64,000 bases of DNA from Gnetum montanum (GCA_015680685.1 MNCI01008068.1:154804-218803), one strand, 5' to 3'; positions 1 through 12,060 are shown, counted from the stretch's first letter. Numbers and translations are program-made. The notes: generated by a model not told the origin, from the sequence alone.

Positions 1-1261
1 TTTTTTTTTTTGATGAAGTATTTCTTAATCAAGAGAAGCCACCTACCTTCAAGCATGGTTTCATGTCTTTCCAGTGGGACCCCCTAGAATAGCATTATTT
101 TTTTCTAGTTAAGTGCCTTTTGATTACTCTTACTTCCATTTTTCATTAGATCTACAAGGATCTTAGTACAAACAAGCTGCATGATAACTCCTACAAATGT
201 CAACAAAGAGAATACACAAGTCCCCTTGACATCACACCATGGTCATTCCCTCTTGGTCCGTCCTTCTTCGTGCTGGGTATAATAAACATAAGGTTACTTT
301 AAGTTTTAATGATTAGGAATATCATTGTACCCAAGGCAAAACCTCTTATTAATGGAATGGGTAGGTCGATGTTGTGGGCTCACTATCCAAATAATTAGCT
401 ACCCGAGGCTTGATAGCATAGAACAACACCTCAACCAATGAGTCACATGAGTGTTTTATTCATAGATGAGATTACTCATAAAAAGATAAAAATACAACAA
501 GATAAAGCAAAAAATTAAAAGGTGAAAAATTGGAAAACAAAAAAATTTGTAAAATTAAAGAAAAAAAATATTTATTAATCCTGCTTGTTAGAATGGAGGA
601 TACCCCCCATAACTAAATGGTTGAGCATAGTTAGGATTAATAAATGAAAGGTTGGGATCCTTGCATGTTGGAAATATTAATACTCAATCATACTTACCCC
701 ATTGGGGTTCACACACTTGATTAGAGTTGACATAGTGGGGCAAGTTATAAGATGTGGTTAATTTATAAGGGGTTGACCCACTATGGTACTTGTGACCATA
801 AGATGGTATGCAAGGATCAACATGTCTCCCCATGTGGCAATATTCATTGGGCCGTTATGGTTGTTGGAGTATTAAGTGGTGGCCCTGATAAGGTAACATG
901 AGGCGTTGGGTTCAAAGAGGAAGATGCACCACAATGTTGGACTTGTGCTGAGTTGGCGAATGTAGTGGTTTCTAAACTATGGTGTGCCTTTCTATGGTCA
1001 TGTCTAAAGAAGGGATGCCTATGATGTTGTGGAGGATTCCCAATGTTGTTGATAGTAAAATCACAAGTAACGTTCGTGGGTTGATGGTGTGGTGAAAATC
1101 CTTCAAGTACAATTTGTGGTAATGTAGAAGGAGGTGAAGGATGAGAATTTTGAAATTGAGGAAAAGTGTAAGGTACCCAAGGTGGTGTTCCTGTTGGTAA
1201 GGATATGGGTTGATAGTATTGAGGAGAATAGTAATAATGTGGTGAGATAGAGGATGTTGAC

Positions 1262-2580
1262 CTAGTTGGAGAAATAAGATGTTGAACTTGATAAGCACTT
1301 AGGTTCGGATGGTATGAAGGGTGTGACTAGTTTGGGGATGGCCTCCCCCACAACTGGGATTGTTGCCACTATTTTTGAACACAATATTTCTGCATGAACT
1401 CTAGATGTAACATTCTTCCCCAATGCTCCTGTAAATGTGACAAGATTGGACATTAGCCCTTGGGGTGATCGTACAGGAAAATTTTACATTAATATGTATG
1501 ATTGGTAGTTAGGTTCTTATTCTCTTCAACCCTTCTTTTTTATTGTCTAAACGTGTTTTTTCCTATTTCTTGGGTTGTCATAACTCTATCTCCAATAATG
1601 TTGGCATATTCTCCACATTTTTCATGTATCCATTCCATCATCCTATTGATCTTTGCCTTAACTTCATCCAATGATTATAGTACTGACAAAGATGGTTCCA
1701 CCTCCTTGCGGTGAGTTGATTTCTCCTCTTCATAATCATGGGCCCTTGTTGATTTTTGGGCATGTTGAGATTTTTCAGCATTCTCCCATTTAGCCATTTC
1801 TCCTTCTTCTTTTGCTATATGCTTGATAAGGTCTTGGAATTGATGGGTTTATAACTCATATAGTTGACATTGGGCATACATCCCTAGGGTCTCCCTTATT
1901 TCATTACAAAGCCCATCTATGATATGGTACATTAGCCTTCATTCGGAGAACCCATGGCATGCGCAGTTGTTTAACAATGCATAATATCTTTCTAAGGCCA
2001 TGTTCAAGGGTTCATGTTGCTCTTGTTTCCATTCTTGGATTTTTCTCCTCAAGGCTAACACTCTTGCATAAGTTTGATATCTTTTTTTGAAGAGTTCTAC
2101 CATTGTTGGCCAATGTTAGATTGATTTTGGTTTTAGGGACCTATACCATACTTTTGCGTGGCCAAAAAGTGTCATAGGAAAGAGCTTAAGTTTTTGCCAT
2201 CCATTATCAATGTTTTTCCATGCACATGCATTGTATAAGGTTTGTAAATGTTGTTGTAGATCTAAATCATAGCCTCTTGAAAACTTAGGAGAGTTGCTTA
2301 AGTCAAGCCTGGGTAGACGGCTTTCCTTACTATGCTTGTAGGATATTCGAACAACCTCTTGTATTTCTATTAGGCTCTTAGTGGCCAATAGGGGTTCATC
2401 ATCACTGGGTAGGTTATGTATTCATGAGTTGGGATGATGTTGCCTTCATTTATGTTTATAGGAAACCCCTACATCAGATTGGGTACTCCAAACTTTATCT
2501 TCATCATTATATAATTTTTTGGTTCTCCACTGAATTGCCTTACTAGTTGTTGTGTTGTCATAGTCTTGTGAGAGAGACAT
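1262..2580 (-). pseudogene. Decayed gag of element A
   Basis: A start codon lies at 2580-2578 in the same context as the gag starts of B and F. The longest open piece (2388-2116, 90 codons) holds the N-terminal gag region that ends with a tryptophan-tyrosine pair (KVWYRSL), typical of the capsid part of plant gypsy gag. The remainder is broken by stops and frameshifts. The conserved segment corresponds to 47200-47400 of element B. It would form the virus-like particle; this copy cannot. Confidence 0.65.
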
Positions 2581-2698
2581 GGTTGTGAATTTGTGTGTGA
2601 TTTAATTGCAATTATTATTATTATTTCTGAAAAATATATTTTTAAGGCTTTGTTACAGCAATCTTGGATGATGTAACTAATCTAAATAACTAGCACCA

Positions 2699-2716
2699 TC
2701 CCCAGCAATGGTGCCA
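2699..2716 (-). other. Primer binding site of element A (tRNA-Asp type)
   Basis: On the minus strand the 18 bases after the LTR read TGGCACCATTGCTGGGGA. This differs at three positions from the complement of the 3' end of plant tRNA-Asp. The spacing from the LTR is one base. Confidence 0.8.
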
Positions 2717-2717
2717 A

Positions 2718-3327
2718 TGATGAGTGGTGAGGTACCCCTACACTCAACCATACGAATACAAGAATTTCACACATGATCTAGTCAAACTCTGCAGATGGGC
2801 TAGTTGTGGTATCTAGATAGTTACTCATTAATCGCAGTTCACTATCTTCCCACCTGGAGTAGTATTTGCTTTGTCACGTATGGTTTAGTCCAGAGTGACT
2901 GTATGATGTATTCCTAAACTAATGCTACTCCTAGAGACAATGGAAAATAATCTTTAATTAAGTTAGGAGAAAAGGGGAGAGAGAGTTAAACTAATAAGAG
3001 ATAAGGAGAGAGGATCTAAGCTAGCCTAAGTGTGATGAACATCCATTCCTTAATCATTTGTACACATCTCGGACCTCGTGCACGACTACCACTGGGATTA
3101 CCAAGTGCATGGCCCAAGTACACTACTAGAATACCAAGTAGTCACATGTAGATGCTCGTGAGTAAGTTGTACTCATTCCACATTTAATAATGATAAATAA
3201 CAATTAAATAATTAAATTAAGTGAATGCTATAATGATGAAGTAATCTTGATCTTTATTTCCAGTCATGTGCGTGTCCAAATACGTCACACTCGAATAAAG
3301 GATGTTGTACAATTACAATCATCACAC
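2718..3327 (-). repeat. 5' LTR of element A, truncated at its U3 side
   Basis: The inner end (TCATCA on the minus strand, next to the primer site) and about 600 bp match the LTRs of B, including the region around 3285-3320 (CACACTCGAATAAAGG). The match stops at about 3327, before the U3, TATA and TGATGA start seen in B. The rest was lost at the junction with element H. Confidence 0.75.
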
Positions 3328-3429
3328 TCGAATAAAGGATCTTCTCCTTCCAACTCAATTGTGGGGGAGATGGCCATTCATGCTAACCATCAAACTGGCT
3401 TCTCAGTTTTTCTACTTTTTTTTAACATT

Positions 3430-4141
3430 TTATGGGCTTGAATGACCCACAAATTGTAAAATACATTGAACCTGGTCAAAGAAAACCCTAACCAAACCCT
3501 AGCCCAACCCTATAAATACCCTATCAATTCACACAAACAAGAAGGAAGGCAAGAGAAGCAAAGCAAAAGTAGCAAGAAGGAGAAGCAGATTGGAAGAGGC
3601 AAAGATTGGGATTGATAATTCCGAAGGAGGACAGAACTTGCAATCCTTGGGTGCTTGGTACATCTGATTTTTGGCTTCCAAGTTCTTCTCACATCATCGC
3701 ATCATCGTGTCATATCTTTCCGGGGCGAGGCATTTGACTTGCCATTCACACTTGTGCAACTACGCTTTCACAGGTGCACATTTTTTTAAAAAAAATATAA
3801 TACAATTTCATTATTGCCTCCCATTTACATTGTTTAGTTCTGTTTACGCTTTACAAATATAACTTTGTTTATGCTTCATTCATAATTCAGTATGCTTTAT
3901 TTACATTTCGTATCGCCGTTTGCATCCCGTTTACATACCGTTTACGATAACCCCAGCGCTAGCCGTAGCTTACGCTCGGGGAAGTCCTTGGTTGATTTGC
4001 GTGCAGACCATCCAAGGCACTCTGCCTTCATTTACTTTTCCAGCTTGTCCTTGGGTGAAGGCAGGGTCAGCTGTGGCTGCCCAACGATCTCTCGGTGTTT
4101 GTTTCCCTTCCAGCCTTACACCGACGATTTAGGTCAGTACA
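3430..4141 (+). repeat. 5' LTR of element C (left-truncated)
   Basis: From 3853 to 4141 it matches the 3' LTR at 11209-11501 with few differences. It carries a TATA box at 3511-3518 (TATAAATA) and, just upstream, two AAACCCTA boxes. The LTR ends near TACA at 4140. The left boundary is approximate: sequence before about 3430 belongs to element H. Confidence 0.65.
3483..3518 (+). promoter_or_regulatory. Promoter of element C: two telo-boxes and TATA box
   Basis: Two perfect AAACCCTA motifs (3483-3490 and 3494-3501) lie 10-20 bases upstream of TATAAATA (3511-3518). AAACCCTA is the plant telo-box, known from promoters of ribosomal protein and other growth-related genes. The TATA box would place transcription start near 3545. 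Function is inferred from motif and position. Confidence 0.55.
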
Positions 4142-4144
4142 GTT

Positions 4145-4163
4145 TTTGGTGCTAGAAGGAGGG
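4145..4163 (+). other. Primer-binding-site-like sequence of element C
   Basis: TTTTGGTGCTAGAAGGAGGG starts a few bases after the LTR end, where the primer site must lie. The leading TGG fits a tRNA CCA end. I do not assign the tRNA. Confidence 0.45.
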
Positions 4164-4315
4164 CCCTTTCTTGTTATTGATTAAAACCTCACTACCTATC
4201 AAAACTCATCCATCTTTCCCATTTGAGGCTCTTCATCCCTGTTGATCACACTAAGCTTGTGTAACCCCACACTACAACTGCTTATGATCCAACTCCATTC
4301 GTCTATCCGAGTCCA

Positions 4316-7300
4316 TTGACATTTATCATGGAATCTTCCCAAGTCAACCCAGTAACACTACCAATTGCTTCAAACCCTGTGACTGTTATAGAATCTATAA
4401 CCGTTATTGAACACATAAATCCTCAAGGCCCTACATGCCAATCCCTCAGGCTACAAGGCAAAGGCCCTATTCATGCAACTCTTACACCTGAACAATATAA
4501 TTTTATCTGTGTCAAGATCCAAGCCAACCTACCCATTGATCATATAGAGAGGGAAGCTAAGTGAGAATATGAATTCATCCATAAAGGAGGACGTGAGTTT
4601 ATCCCTTCAGCTTTTGACATAATCCCACTGTCTGAAAACCATCATAAACTCATATCCCAACTTCTTATGGCTAAAAGTCAAGCCTTACAACTACCTCCCA
4701 TAGAGCCTCAAGATGAAGAAGATGACTTTGCAGCCCAATCTGAACATGGAGAATCATACCATACTGTTAGCCCCCATGCCCACACAAACCTATTATCCCA
4801 TCCTTTCCTAGAAGAAACTATGTTTCCTTCTTCATCCACAAACATTCAAGCACCTGTTCCCCATTCCATTCCTATCTTCTCCATGCTCAATAACATTCAC
4901 TCTGATGCATCCACTTCCATAATTCCTCCACCAGTACAATCCCAACAACTCACCCAAACCAACATAGGGTCAATCCTCCAACCTCAAGTAATTGGAATAC
5001 CGTCAGTCATACCAGCTTCCACATCCACCCATTACATACCCCAGATGCAAATTCATAGGGCACCATTGATTACTCCTACCCAACATGTTCAAGGTGTTAC
5101 CTCACAACCTATGGCTGGGCAATGGGTTCCACCAGTAGTCTCAGTCCCGAATACCATCCCACCACAACAAATGTTAGCCCAACAACCTGCTTTTCCACAA
5201 ACAATGCAACAATTAAACCATTATCATCCACAATCCACTCAATCCATCAGTTTGCCTACTGCCCAAGAATGGGTAGACACACAAAAAATGATGCATTCGT
5301 TGGCAGAAGAACTAAAACGCCTTAAAAATTTCAACAATGAGGAAGGCAAGGTACTAGATTTCTATCAAGATGACCCAATTGATCCCTCAATTCCACCATT
5401 GACCTTGCCAAAAGGAGTCTCATTACCTCAACTGACCAAGTACGATGGAGAAGGGGACCCAAATGCTCACCTAGTATCATTTAGAACCGAAAGCCTTTTA
5501 CTTCAAGCATGGCCCCATATAATTTTGCGAGTGTTTGCAATGTCCTTAACTGGAAAAGCCTTAGACTGGTACCGATCTTTACCCCATAGCTCCATATCTT
5601 CTTTAGAGAATTTGTTGCATTAGTTTGTCATCCATTTCAAGTACAACTTAAAACCTGAAGCCACATTAGATAGCTTGATTCAAATTAAACATGCGCCTTT
5701 AGAGCCATCACAGAAATTTATCCAAAGGTGGAGTGCAACCTTAAACGAACTTCACGAACCTATCCCCGAAACATATTTACTCACTATCCTCAAATCAGCA
5801 GTGAATGACTTTATTAAGTCAAAACTTTACTACCTGAAAGCTCGCACATTGAGCCAAGCATTCGTAAAAATCAAAGACATAGAAGAAGTGGCACAAATAA
5901 GTAATAACCCATCCTACTCAGCCTTTAGAAGCCAAAACATAAGGAAAGATAAACCCAAAACAATGGTAGCAGCAGTGGCTGAGGAAAAACAACCCACTAT
6001 CCCAAACAACTATGAAAGAACAGCACCCACTCATACACCTGAAAGCTCCTCAAATAGAAACAACAACACAAGTCATGCACGTACCTTCGAAAGGAAAGAC
6101 CCTACTCAATACACACCATTACCTATGAAGCCTTCACAACTGCTTGATCAACTTCTAAAGGCTAGGCTAATTCAACACAAACAAATGTCTCCTGTGGCCT
6201 CACAAAGACATGATCGCTTTTGCGAATTGGCCAAAAACCCAGCCTTAGCAACATCCAACGAACCTCCCATCCCAAAAGGCTTTAGGTTGGATAGGTTTTG
6301 TGAATATCACCAATGGTGTGGTCATGGGACTAATTACTGCTTTGCATTAAAACAAGACATACAACGCATGATAGATGGGGGTGAAGTGGTATTCGATGAG
6401 ACAAACCCAGTAAGGCCCCAAAATCAATCCATGGGGGGCTACAAAGATCCTCTCAATACCAAAATCAACGATGCCCCATATGTGATTAATACCATCCATA
6501 TGGAAAACAGACAAGACGTTCCGCAATGACCTTTTGTGATTCGGAGGCCTTCAGAAAACACACCTACCCCAACATCTCATCAAACCCCTTTTACCACACG
6601 CACGTCCCCCACACTATCAAAACCGTTCATCATTTGCATACCTTCTTCGGTTGCCACCACAACAAACATACCATCTGAAAATCAACCCATTCCCTTTGTG
6701 GTCTGGATGCCAAAACACCCTGGCACACAACCCACTTCCACTTCTCGACGACCTTTGCAAGAATGTCTTGCCGATAGGCTAATAAGAGAGCGCTTGGAAA
6801 AGGAAAAAAGAGAGTGCATGGAGAGAGAAAACCATGGACACGAATTAGGACTGCCAAAGCTTACACCACTAAGCACCATTCCCATGAGTTCGTCCGTTAA
6901 TGAGCCTAGTACAAGTCATATCCCAAACCCAACATTCTCAGCTACTAATGTAAAAACCCCTCCATGAGAAATATGAATGCTAGGTCAAATGGATTAAATT
7001 TCTACAGATAAGAATGTCCCAAATGGAAAAGACCTATCCAATGCGTTGACCCAGGTCACACAAGCCTTAAAACAAAAGAATACTTCTTTAAGTTTGTATG
7101 ACCTAGTAATGACTTCACTAGTACATCGAGAGGCACTCATACGGATGCTAACTTCAATTCCTGTTAGTGAGGATCTTCCTGCAGATGAACCATCCATTTA
7201 TGCAGTATTATCCCCACAACTTCAAGAATCGAAGACCACATCCTTAGAATTTCATGTTAAGGACATTAAGCTAGATGAGAAAACAAGGAAAATCACCACA

Positions 7301-7954
7301 GCCCCTATGTTCATAAAAATACAGGTTGATCATTTTAAAATACATAGGGTGCATGTCGATGATGGTGCAGCAACAAATGTAATACCCTTTTCCATCATTG
7401 AAAAACTAGGACTCACTGAACAAATACAACCTACAACAACCTCTTTCTTGAGATCCTTCAGTGGTTCCCGTGTGGGAGTGAAAGGCATGGTTACCTTAGA
7501 TTTCATAGCTGGAGACCAATTCCCTACATCAGCTGAATTCATAGTGGTTGATGAAATGCCAGGGTTTAATCTAATCCTAGGACATCCTTGGCTAGCTCAA
7601 CTTAAAGTCGTATCTTCACCAATTCATCAGGAGATACATTTACCTTACGAGGGTGGTGAGATCATCATACATGGGGATACAACATCATCGATCATTTCCT
7701 CATACCTTGAGGTAGATCAAGGGTCAGAAATTGAGGTCATTAAGCCTAAATAAGAAACCATGGACATACATCAAAACGTGAACCCAACATTGATTCACAA
7801 CCCAACTAGCACTGAAGAAACACAAGAAGACACAGACATAGGAGCCATTCCTGCTAATATCTCTTGGTCAGAACTACCCTTTGACATCACCGATGAAGGG
7901 GAAGGTGAATATAAGATCATACCCATACACCCAGCACCACACGTTAAGTTATGA
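4316..7954 (+). pseudogene. gag-protease polyprotein of element C, one frame with in-frame stops
   Basis: One reading frame of about 1,210 codons is cut by in-frame stops at 4562, 5621, 6527, 6965 and 7751, plus a short messy stretch at 6970-7015. In order it encodes: an N-terminal segment; a long proline/glutamine/threonine-rich linker (about 4750-5270); a capsid region (5400-5950) with a tryptophan-tyrosine pair (DWYRSL); a Cys/His motif at about 6295-6340 (FCEYH..CGHGTNYC..LK) typical of plant gypsy gag; a second linker; a segment at 7046-7200 typical of Tat/Ogre elements; and an aspartic protease (about 7340-7640) with DDGAATN at its active site and a GHPWL motif near its end. Several stops sit where an arginine or glutamine codon is expected, as in C-to-T decay of methylated DNA. 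No polymerase follows. The product would be particle protein plus processing protease. Confidence 0.75.
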
Positions 7955-7984
7955 AAGATTAAGAGACAACTCAACAACTAGAAC

Positions 7985-8172
7985 TAATGATACAAACTGT
8001 CCGAAATGACGTTAAACTACAAACTATCCGAAATGACGTTAAACTATGAACTGTCCGAAATGACGTTAAACTACGAACTATCAGAAATGACGTTAAACTA
8101 CGAACTATCCGAAATGAAGTTAAACTATGACACGTCCGCAATGACATTAAACTAGCCACGGTCAGAAATGGC
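7985..8172 (+). repeat. 27-bp tandem array in element C
   Basis: About six to seven copies of a 27-bp unit with core CGAAATGACGTTAAACTA. More diverged single units continue at about 8287 and 8540. It lies just 3' of the protease frame, where Tat/Ogre and Grande-type elements often carry tandem repeats. Confidence 0.85.
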
Positions 8173-8759
8173 CAGTTCCTTTTAAAACTTCTTGAAAACG
8201 TTATTACCTTTGGCCCACCATGGCATAAAACTGGTAATCCTTTCTTTAACAATAGATGCAATAGTCCATCAAGACTTTAAACTAATGTACCAAGCCCGAA
8301 ATGGATTTAAAATAGAGCCAACAAATTACAGATTTACAAACTCTCATCATCTTACATTGAATTTTTGCTTACAGGTTACAAGTTACGATTTAGATTCTTG
8401 TATGGTCGTTGCTTTCTTTTCCAAGTATTTACCTTACATCTTGCTCTACACTTTAGAAATTTATGTTACATTTAGTTGCACACATATACTCTAGAAAATA
8501 AAGAAAAACAATAAAAAAACATAACACTACAAAAATACATGGCCCGAAAAGGCCTTAAACTAGCTTACGGCTTGGAACACCCTAAAACTATCATTTTTTG
8601 CATTGCTTTTCTGTCATTTATACATTCTAACTCTATGTATGGCAGGTGTCGCTTGATGTTTTTTTCTTCCTAGTTGATTTTTTTTTGCAGGATCTCGCAG
8701 GCATGTAGCATGACCATGCATGTAGCATCACACTTTACACAAGTAAGGTAAGCATTAGT

Positions 8760-9200
8760 CCGCTATAACTATAAACTGGCACAGACAGTCCTGATTCATG
8801 ACTTAAAACTGATACCACAGAATAGTCCTGGCATCATGACTTAAAACTGATACCACAGAACAGTCCTAGATCATGACTTAAAACTGATACCACAGAACAG
8901 TCCTGGATCATGACTTAAAATTGATACCACAGAACAGTCCTAGATCATGACCTAAAACTGATACCACAGAGACATGTCTGGTATGACACTAAACTACTAC
9001 ATCCATTTTCCATGACATGAAACTAGCATCCAGAGTCCACTAAGACTATAAACTAGTTTGTCTCTTCATAGTCTGCTATGACTATAAACTAGCAATGCAC
9101 CGTCTGCCATGACGATAAACTGGCACCGTCCAAGGGGTTATGACGTGAAACTAATCCACAACAGTCCACTAAGACTATAAACTGGTAACATCATCGACGA
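8760..9200 (+). repeat. 37-bp tandem array and decayed units in element C
   Basis: Four to five units of 37 bp (core ATCATGACTTAAAACTGATA, then CCACAGAACAGTCC) span about 8780-8975. Seven or so diverged units with core TATGACTATAAACTAG run to about 9185. The core is related to that of the 27-bp array at 7985-8172. Confidence 0.8.
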
Positions 9201-10381
9201 CCAGGAAAAATTTGAAAAGATCTATTATTGCAGTTGGCTGTGCCTGTTCCACAAAGACTTGTTGCATGATTCATCTCATGGGGTCTAATGAAACTGATGT
9301 TGTTCATGATTCTATCTGCTTTGAAATTTGCACATGGTGACTCCATCTTCTTGTTTAAAGTGTTTAGCTGACTATTTCATCTATGGTTTTCTTGTCTTCT
9401 TGGAGTTGTGTTTGCGGGATGACAGTTCTGAGGTGTTCGTGCATAGATGCACTTCATCATGACAACAAGGTATCACATTTTTCCTGATGCACGTGACTGG
9501 TTTAATCAATTCATTCATAAGTACATTCCCAACTCCCGATGCATCCCCTATTTCCCAATCATGCTCCCCTTAGCCTATTCAATTACATCCCCCTTGATAT
9601 GTTCCACTCATCTCAAAACTCTTGATACACTATTGCATACTGTATCTCTCTAAGCAGTTGTAACACAAAACTTGATACATAGTACATGATGCAAAATGCA
9701 AGTGCTCAAACACGAGCACGACACAAAAAGTAAGCTCTTTCAAAAAGACTAAACACAAAAAAAAAGGAAAAACAAAAAAAAACAAAAAACAAAAAAAAAG
9801 AAAAAAAGAAAAGAAAAAAGAACAAAAAAAATGGTCAAAGAACAAAATGCACGGAAAAGGTCTTCAAGACCCCGTTGACATCATAAACAAAAGACTATTG
9901 GCCATTCTCATATAAGCCCCAGGCGAGAAGGCAATTGTCTTGAAAAATAGTTACACTTGTGTCTCAAAGAGACCATGTTGCACATCATCGCGTGGCTTTG
10001 GCTGTTTACAACGGGCCCCGCAAATACTCTATAAGAGTCCCATTTCTCCAAAGAACACACTTCCTATGTCTTGGCTTCGAGTCTGCTGAACACTGGCTAT
10101 GGACAAGGACCAAAATACAGCTTATGCACAAGAGAGCATTCCTCTCCCACAAATCCCAGCAACAATCATTGCCCTTAACCTCCTAGCTTCCCTGGTTACA
10201 ACCAATTCCCTTGCATCTTGAACCACATTCCCTCAATCCCATATACTTTTGAAAATGGTGCGATGACACCCAGCCAAGGGCCGACGGTTAATGTTTCATG
10301 CTTTATTGCTCATGGTGTTTTTCACTTCTTTGTCAACGCCTCTTAGGTGGATTCCTCCAGACATCAACAAAGAGGGGCTAA
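9200..10381 (+). other. 3' untranslated internal region of element C
   Basis: No coding signal recognised. It contains an A-rich, low-complexity stretch (9740-9845) and ends in a purine-rich tract (about 10367-10378, ACAAAGAGGGGC) that could prime plus-strand synthesis just before a TGAAACACC start-like sequence at 10382. Confidence 0.4.
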
Positions 10382-11501
10382 TGAAACACCACTAATTTTG
10401 GCCTAGCACTTTTAGACAAGAATCAAGCTAAGTCATGCTGCTGCCCAACATGACCAAACATGGAGGCCTCTGAAATAGCCCTTGATGGTCCATGATTCAA
10501 CAAGCAAGGTCCCCCCAGGGCCCACAAGCGAATGCACCAACATCCCGCATCCAGAATCAAAAGTTTCAGGTTCAAAATGTTTAGTTTTGGCTAAGTACAC
10601 TTTGGTTACTTTTTCAAACGTTGCACAGCATAAGGATCAGCGTCACCAATTTTTAGAGCCCCAAAACTGAGCCAAAATGACTTGATTTTAAGGGTGTAAG
10701 TCATCCTCAAGGTCCACTATTGATAACTATGGGTCCCAGCCTTCANNNNNNNNNNNNNNNNNNNNNNNNNNNNNNNNNNNNNNNNNNNNNNNNNNNNNNN
10801 NNNNNNNNNNNNNNNNNNNNNNNNNNNNNNNNNNNNNNNNNNNNNNNNNNNNNNNNNNNNNNNNNNNNNNNNNNNNNNNNNNNNNNNNNNNNNNNNNNNN
10901 NNNNNNNNNNNNNNNNNNNNNNNNNNNNNNNNNNNNNNNNNNNNNNNNNNNNNNNNNNNNNNNNNNNNNNNNNNNNNNNNNNNNNNNNNNNNNNNNNNNN
11001 NNNNNNNNNNNNNNNNNNNNNNNNNNNNNNNNNNNNNNNNNNNNNNNNNNNNNNNNNNNNNNNNNNNNNNNNNNNNNNNNNNNNNNNNNNNNNNNNNNNN
11101 NNNNNNNNNNNNNNNNNNNNNNNNNNNNNNNNNNNNNNNNNNNNNNNNNNNNNNNNNNNNNNNNNNNNNNNNNNNNNNNNNNNNNNNNNNNNNNNNNNNN
11201 NNNNNNNNTTACAAATATAACTTTGTTTATGCTTCATTCATAATTCAGTATGCTTTATTTACATTTTGTATCGTCGTTTGCATCCCGTTTACATACCGTT
11301 TACGATAACCCCAGCGCTAGCCGTAGCTTATTCTCGGGGAAGTCCTTGGTTGATTTGCATGCAGACCATCCAAGGCACTCTACCTTCATTTACTTTTCTA
11401 GCTTGCCCTTGGGTGAAGGCAAGGTCAGCTGTGGCTGCCCAACGATCTCTCGGTGTTTGTTTCCCTTCCAGCCTTACACCGATGATTTAGGTCAATACAG
11501 G
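10382..11501 (+). repeat. 3' LTR of element C (contains N gap)
   Basis: The right part, 11209-11501, matches the 5' LTR. The left boundary is a guess from the purine tract followed by TGAAACACC. Bases 10746-11208 are N. The element ends at about 11501, where sequence switches to element H spacer. Confidence 0.5.
10746..11208. other. Assembly gap (463 N)
   Basis: Unknown bases inside the 3' LTR of element C. Open frames called across it are meaningless. Confidence 0.99.
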
Positions 11502-12060
11502 AACTTGTTGGGTCATTTTAACCATAAGGGACTTATTATGACCTCAATTTGGAACTCCATTTCACCTTCTCTATCATTCATCCATGTTACTGTAACTCAC
11601 CTCACTACCAGGTTCTATGTTATGCTCTATGTCTTAGTCTAATGTGTTGGGATTCTTGAGTAGATTCTTTCGAGTTGGTCCTTAACTTATCATGGTCATT
11701 AAATTAACTATGTGGCCCATGAACTCCTTAGTTGAGGTTATGCAAGGACAAAAATGACATGAGCATGCTATGGGGAGGATCCACTTGCATAGCTCTTAGC
11801 TTGGTTAGTTAAGATTCCTTACCTTTGACATCGCTACAATCCTATCTTTTGCATTTTCCATTGAGTAAATCACTCAATGCTCCTTAATCTTTTATTTCAT
11901 TCATCCATTAAATCAAATTTTCTCCTTTTTCCAAAAAGTATGAGCTTTAACACCCTATTCACATGGTTTCATACTATTCTTGTTCTTTTAAGCTTTCATT
12001 TAACACCAGTTTCACTCAAAAACTCTTCATATTTTGCAAGTTTAACTAAGGTCAAAGTTT

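Larger units (their letters stand above)
1..3327 (-). mobile_element. Element A: partial Athila-like LTR retrotransposon (pol-less subfamily)
   Basis: Read on the minus strand this is LTR (2718-3327), primer site (2699-2716), decayed gag (from 2580 downward) and a proline-rich gag tail and spacer, running off the left edge. It aligns over its whole length, in reverse, with 46240-49540 of element B, so A and B belong to one subfamily. As in B, gag passes directly into spacer with no reverse transcriptase or integrase. The LTR lacks its U3 half and joins element H at about 3328-3340. The far end lies outside the window. Confidence 0.8.
3430..11501 (+). mobile_element. Element C: Tat/Ogre-like gypsy element with gag-protease but no polymerase
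   Basis: Terminal repeats are recognised by the near-identical stretch 3853-4141 and 11209-11501. Between them are a primer-site-like sequence (4145-4163), a long gag-protease frame (4316-7954), two short-period tandem arrays (7985-9200), a purine-rich tract near 10370-10380, and a 463-base N run inside the 3' LTR. No reverse transcriptase, RNase H or integrase motif is seen. The gag segment around 7046-7200 and the tandem arrays after the protease are features of the Tat/Ogre branch. The left end is missing: the candidate LTR start at about 10382 has no counterpart on the 5' side. Confidence 0.7.

Noticed and set aside
972-1298. Minus-strand 108-codon ORF rich in His, Leu and Ile
   Set aside because: It lies in the low-complexity post-gag region of element A. 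The matching region of B (48197-48385) gives a similar but interrupted frame, so it is at best a gag-tail remnant and is not annotated as a gene.
3671-4155. Three overlapping small ORFs in the element C LTR
   Set aside because: They lie in R-U5 of the LTR and recur in the 3' LTR (11250-11642); no coding conservation.
7971-8261. Minus-strand 96-codon ORF made of a nine-residue repeat
   Set aside because: The 27-bp tandem period is a multiple of three, so any open frame stays open; it runs antisense in an untranslated array of element C.
7985-9200. Possible CRISPR-like array
   Set aside because: Units are directly contiguous with no unique spacers, in plant transposon DNA.
10720-11237. Open reading frames on both strands at the N run
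   Set aside because: They consist of unknown bases translated as X.
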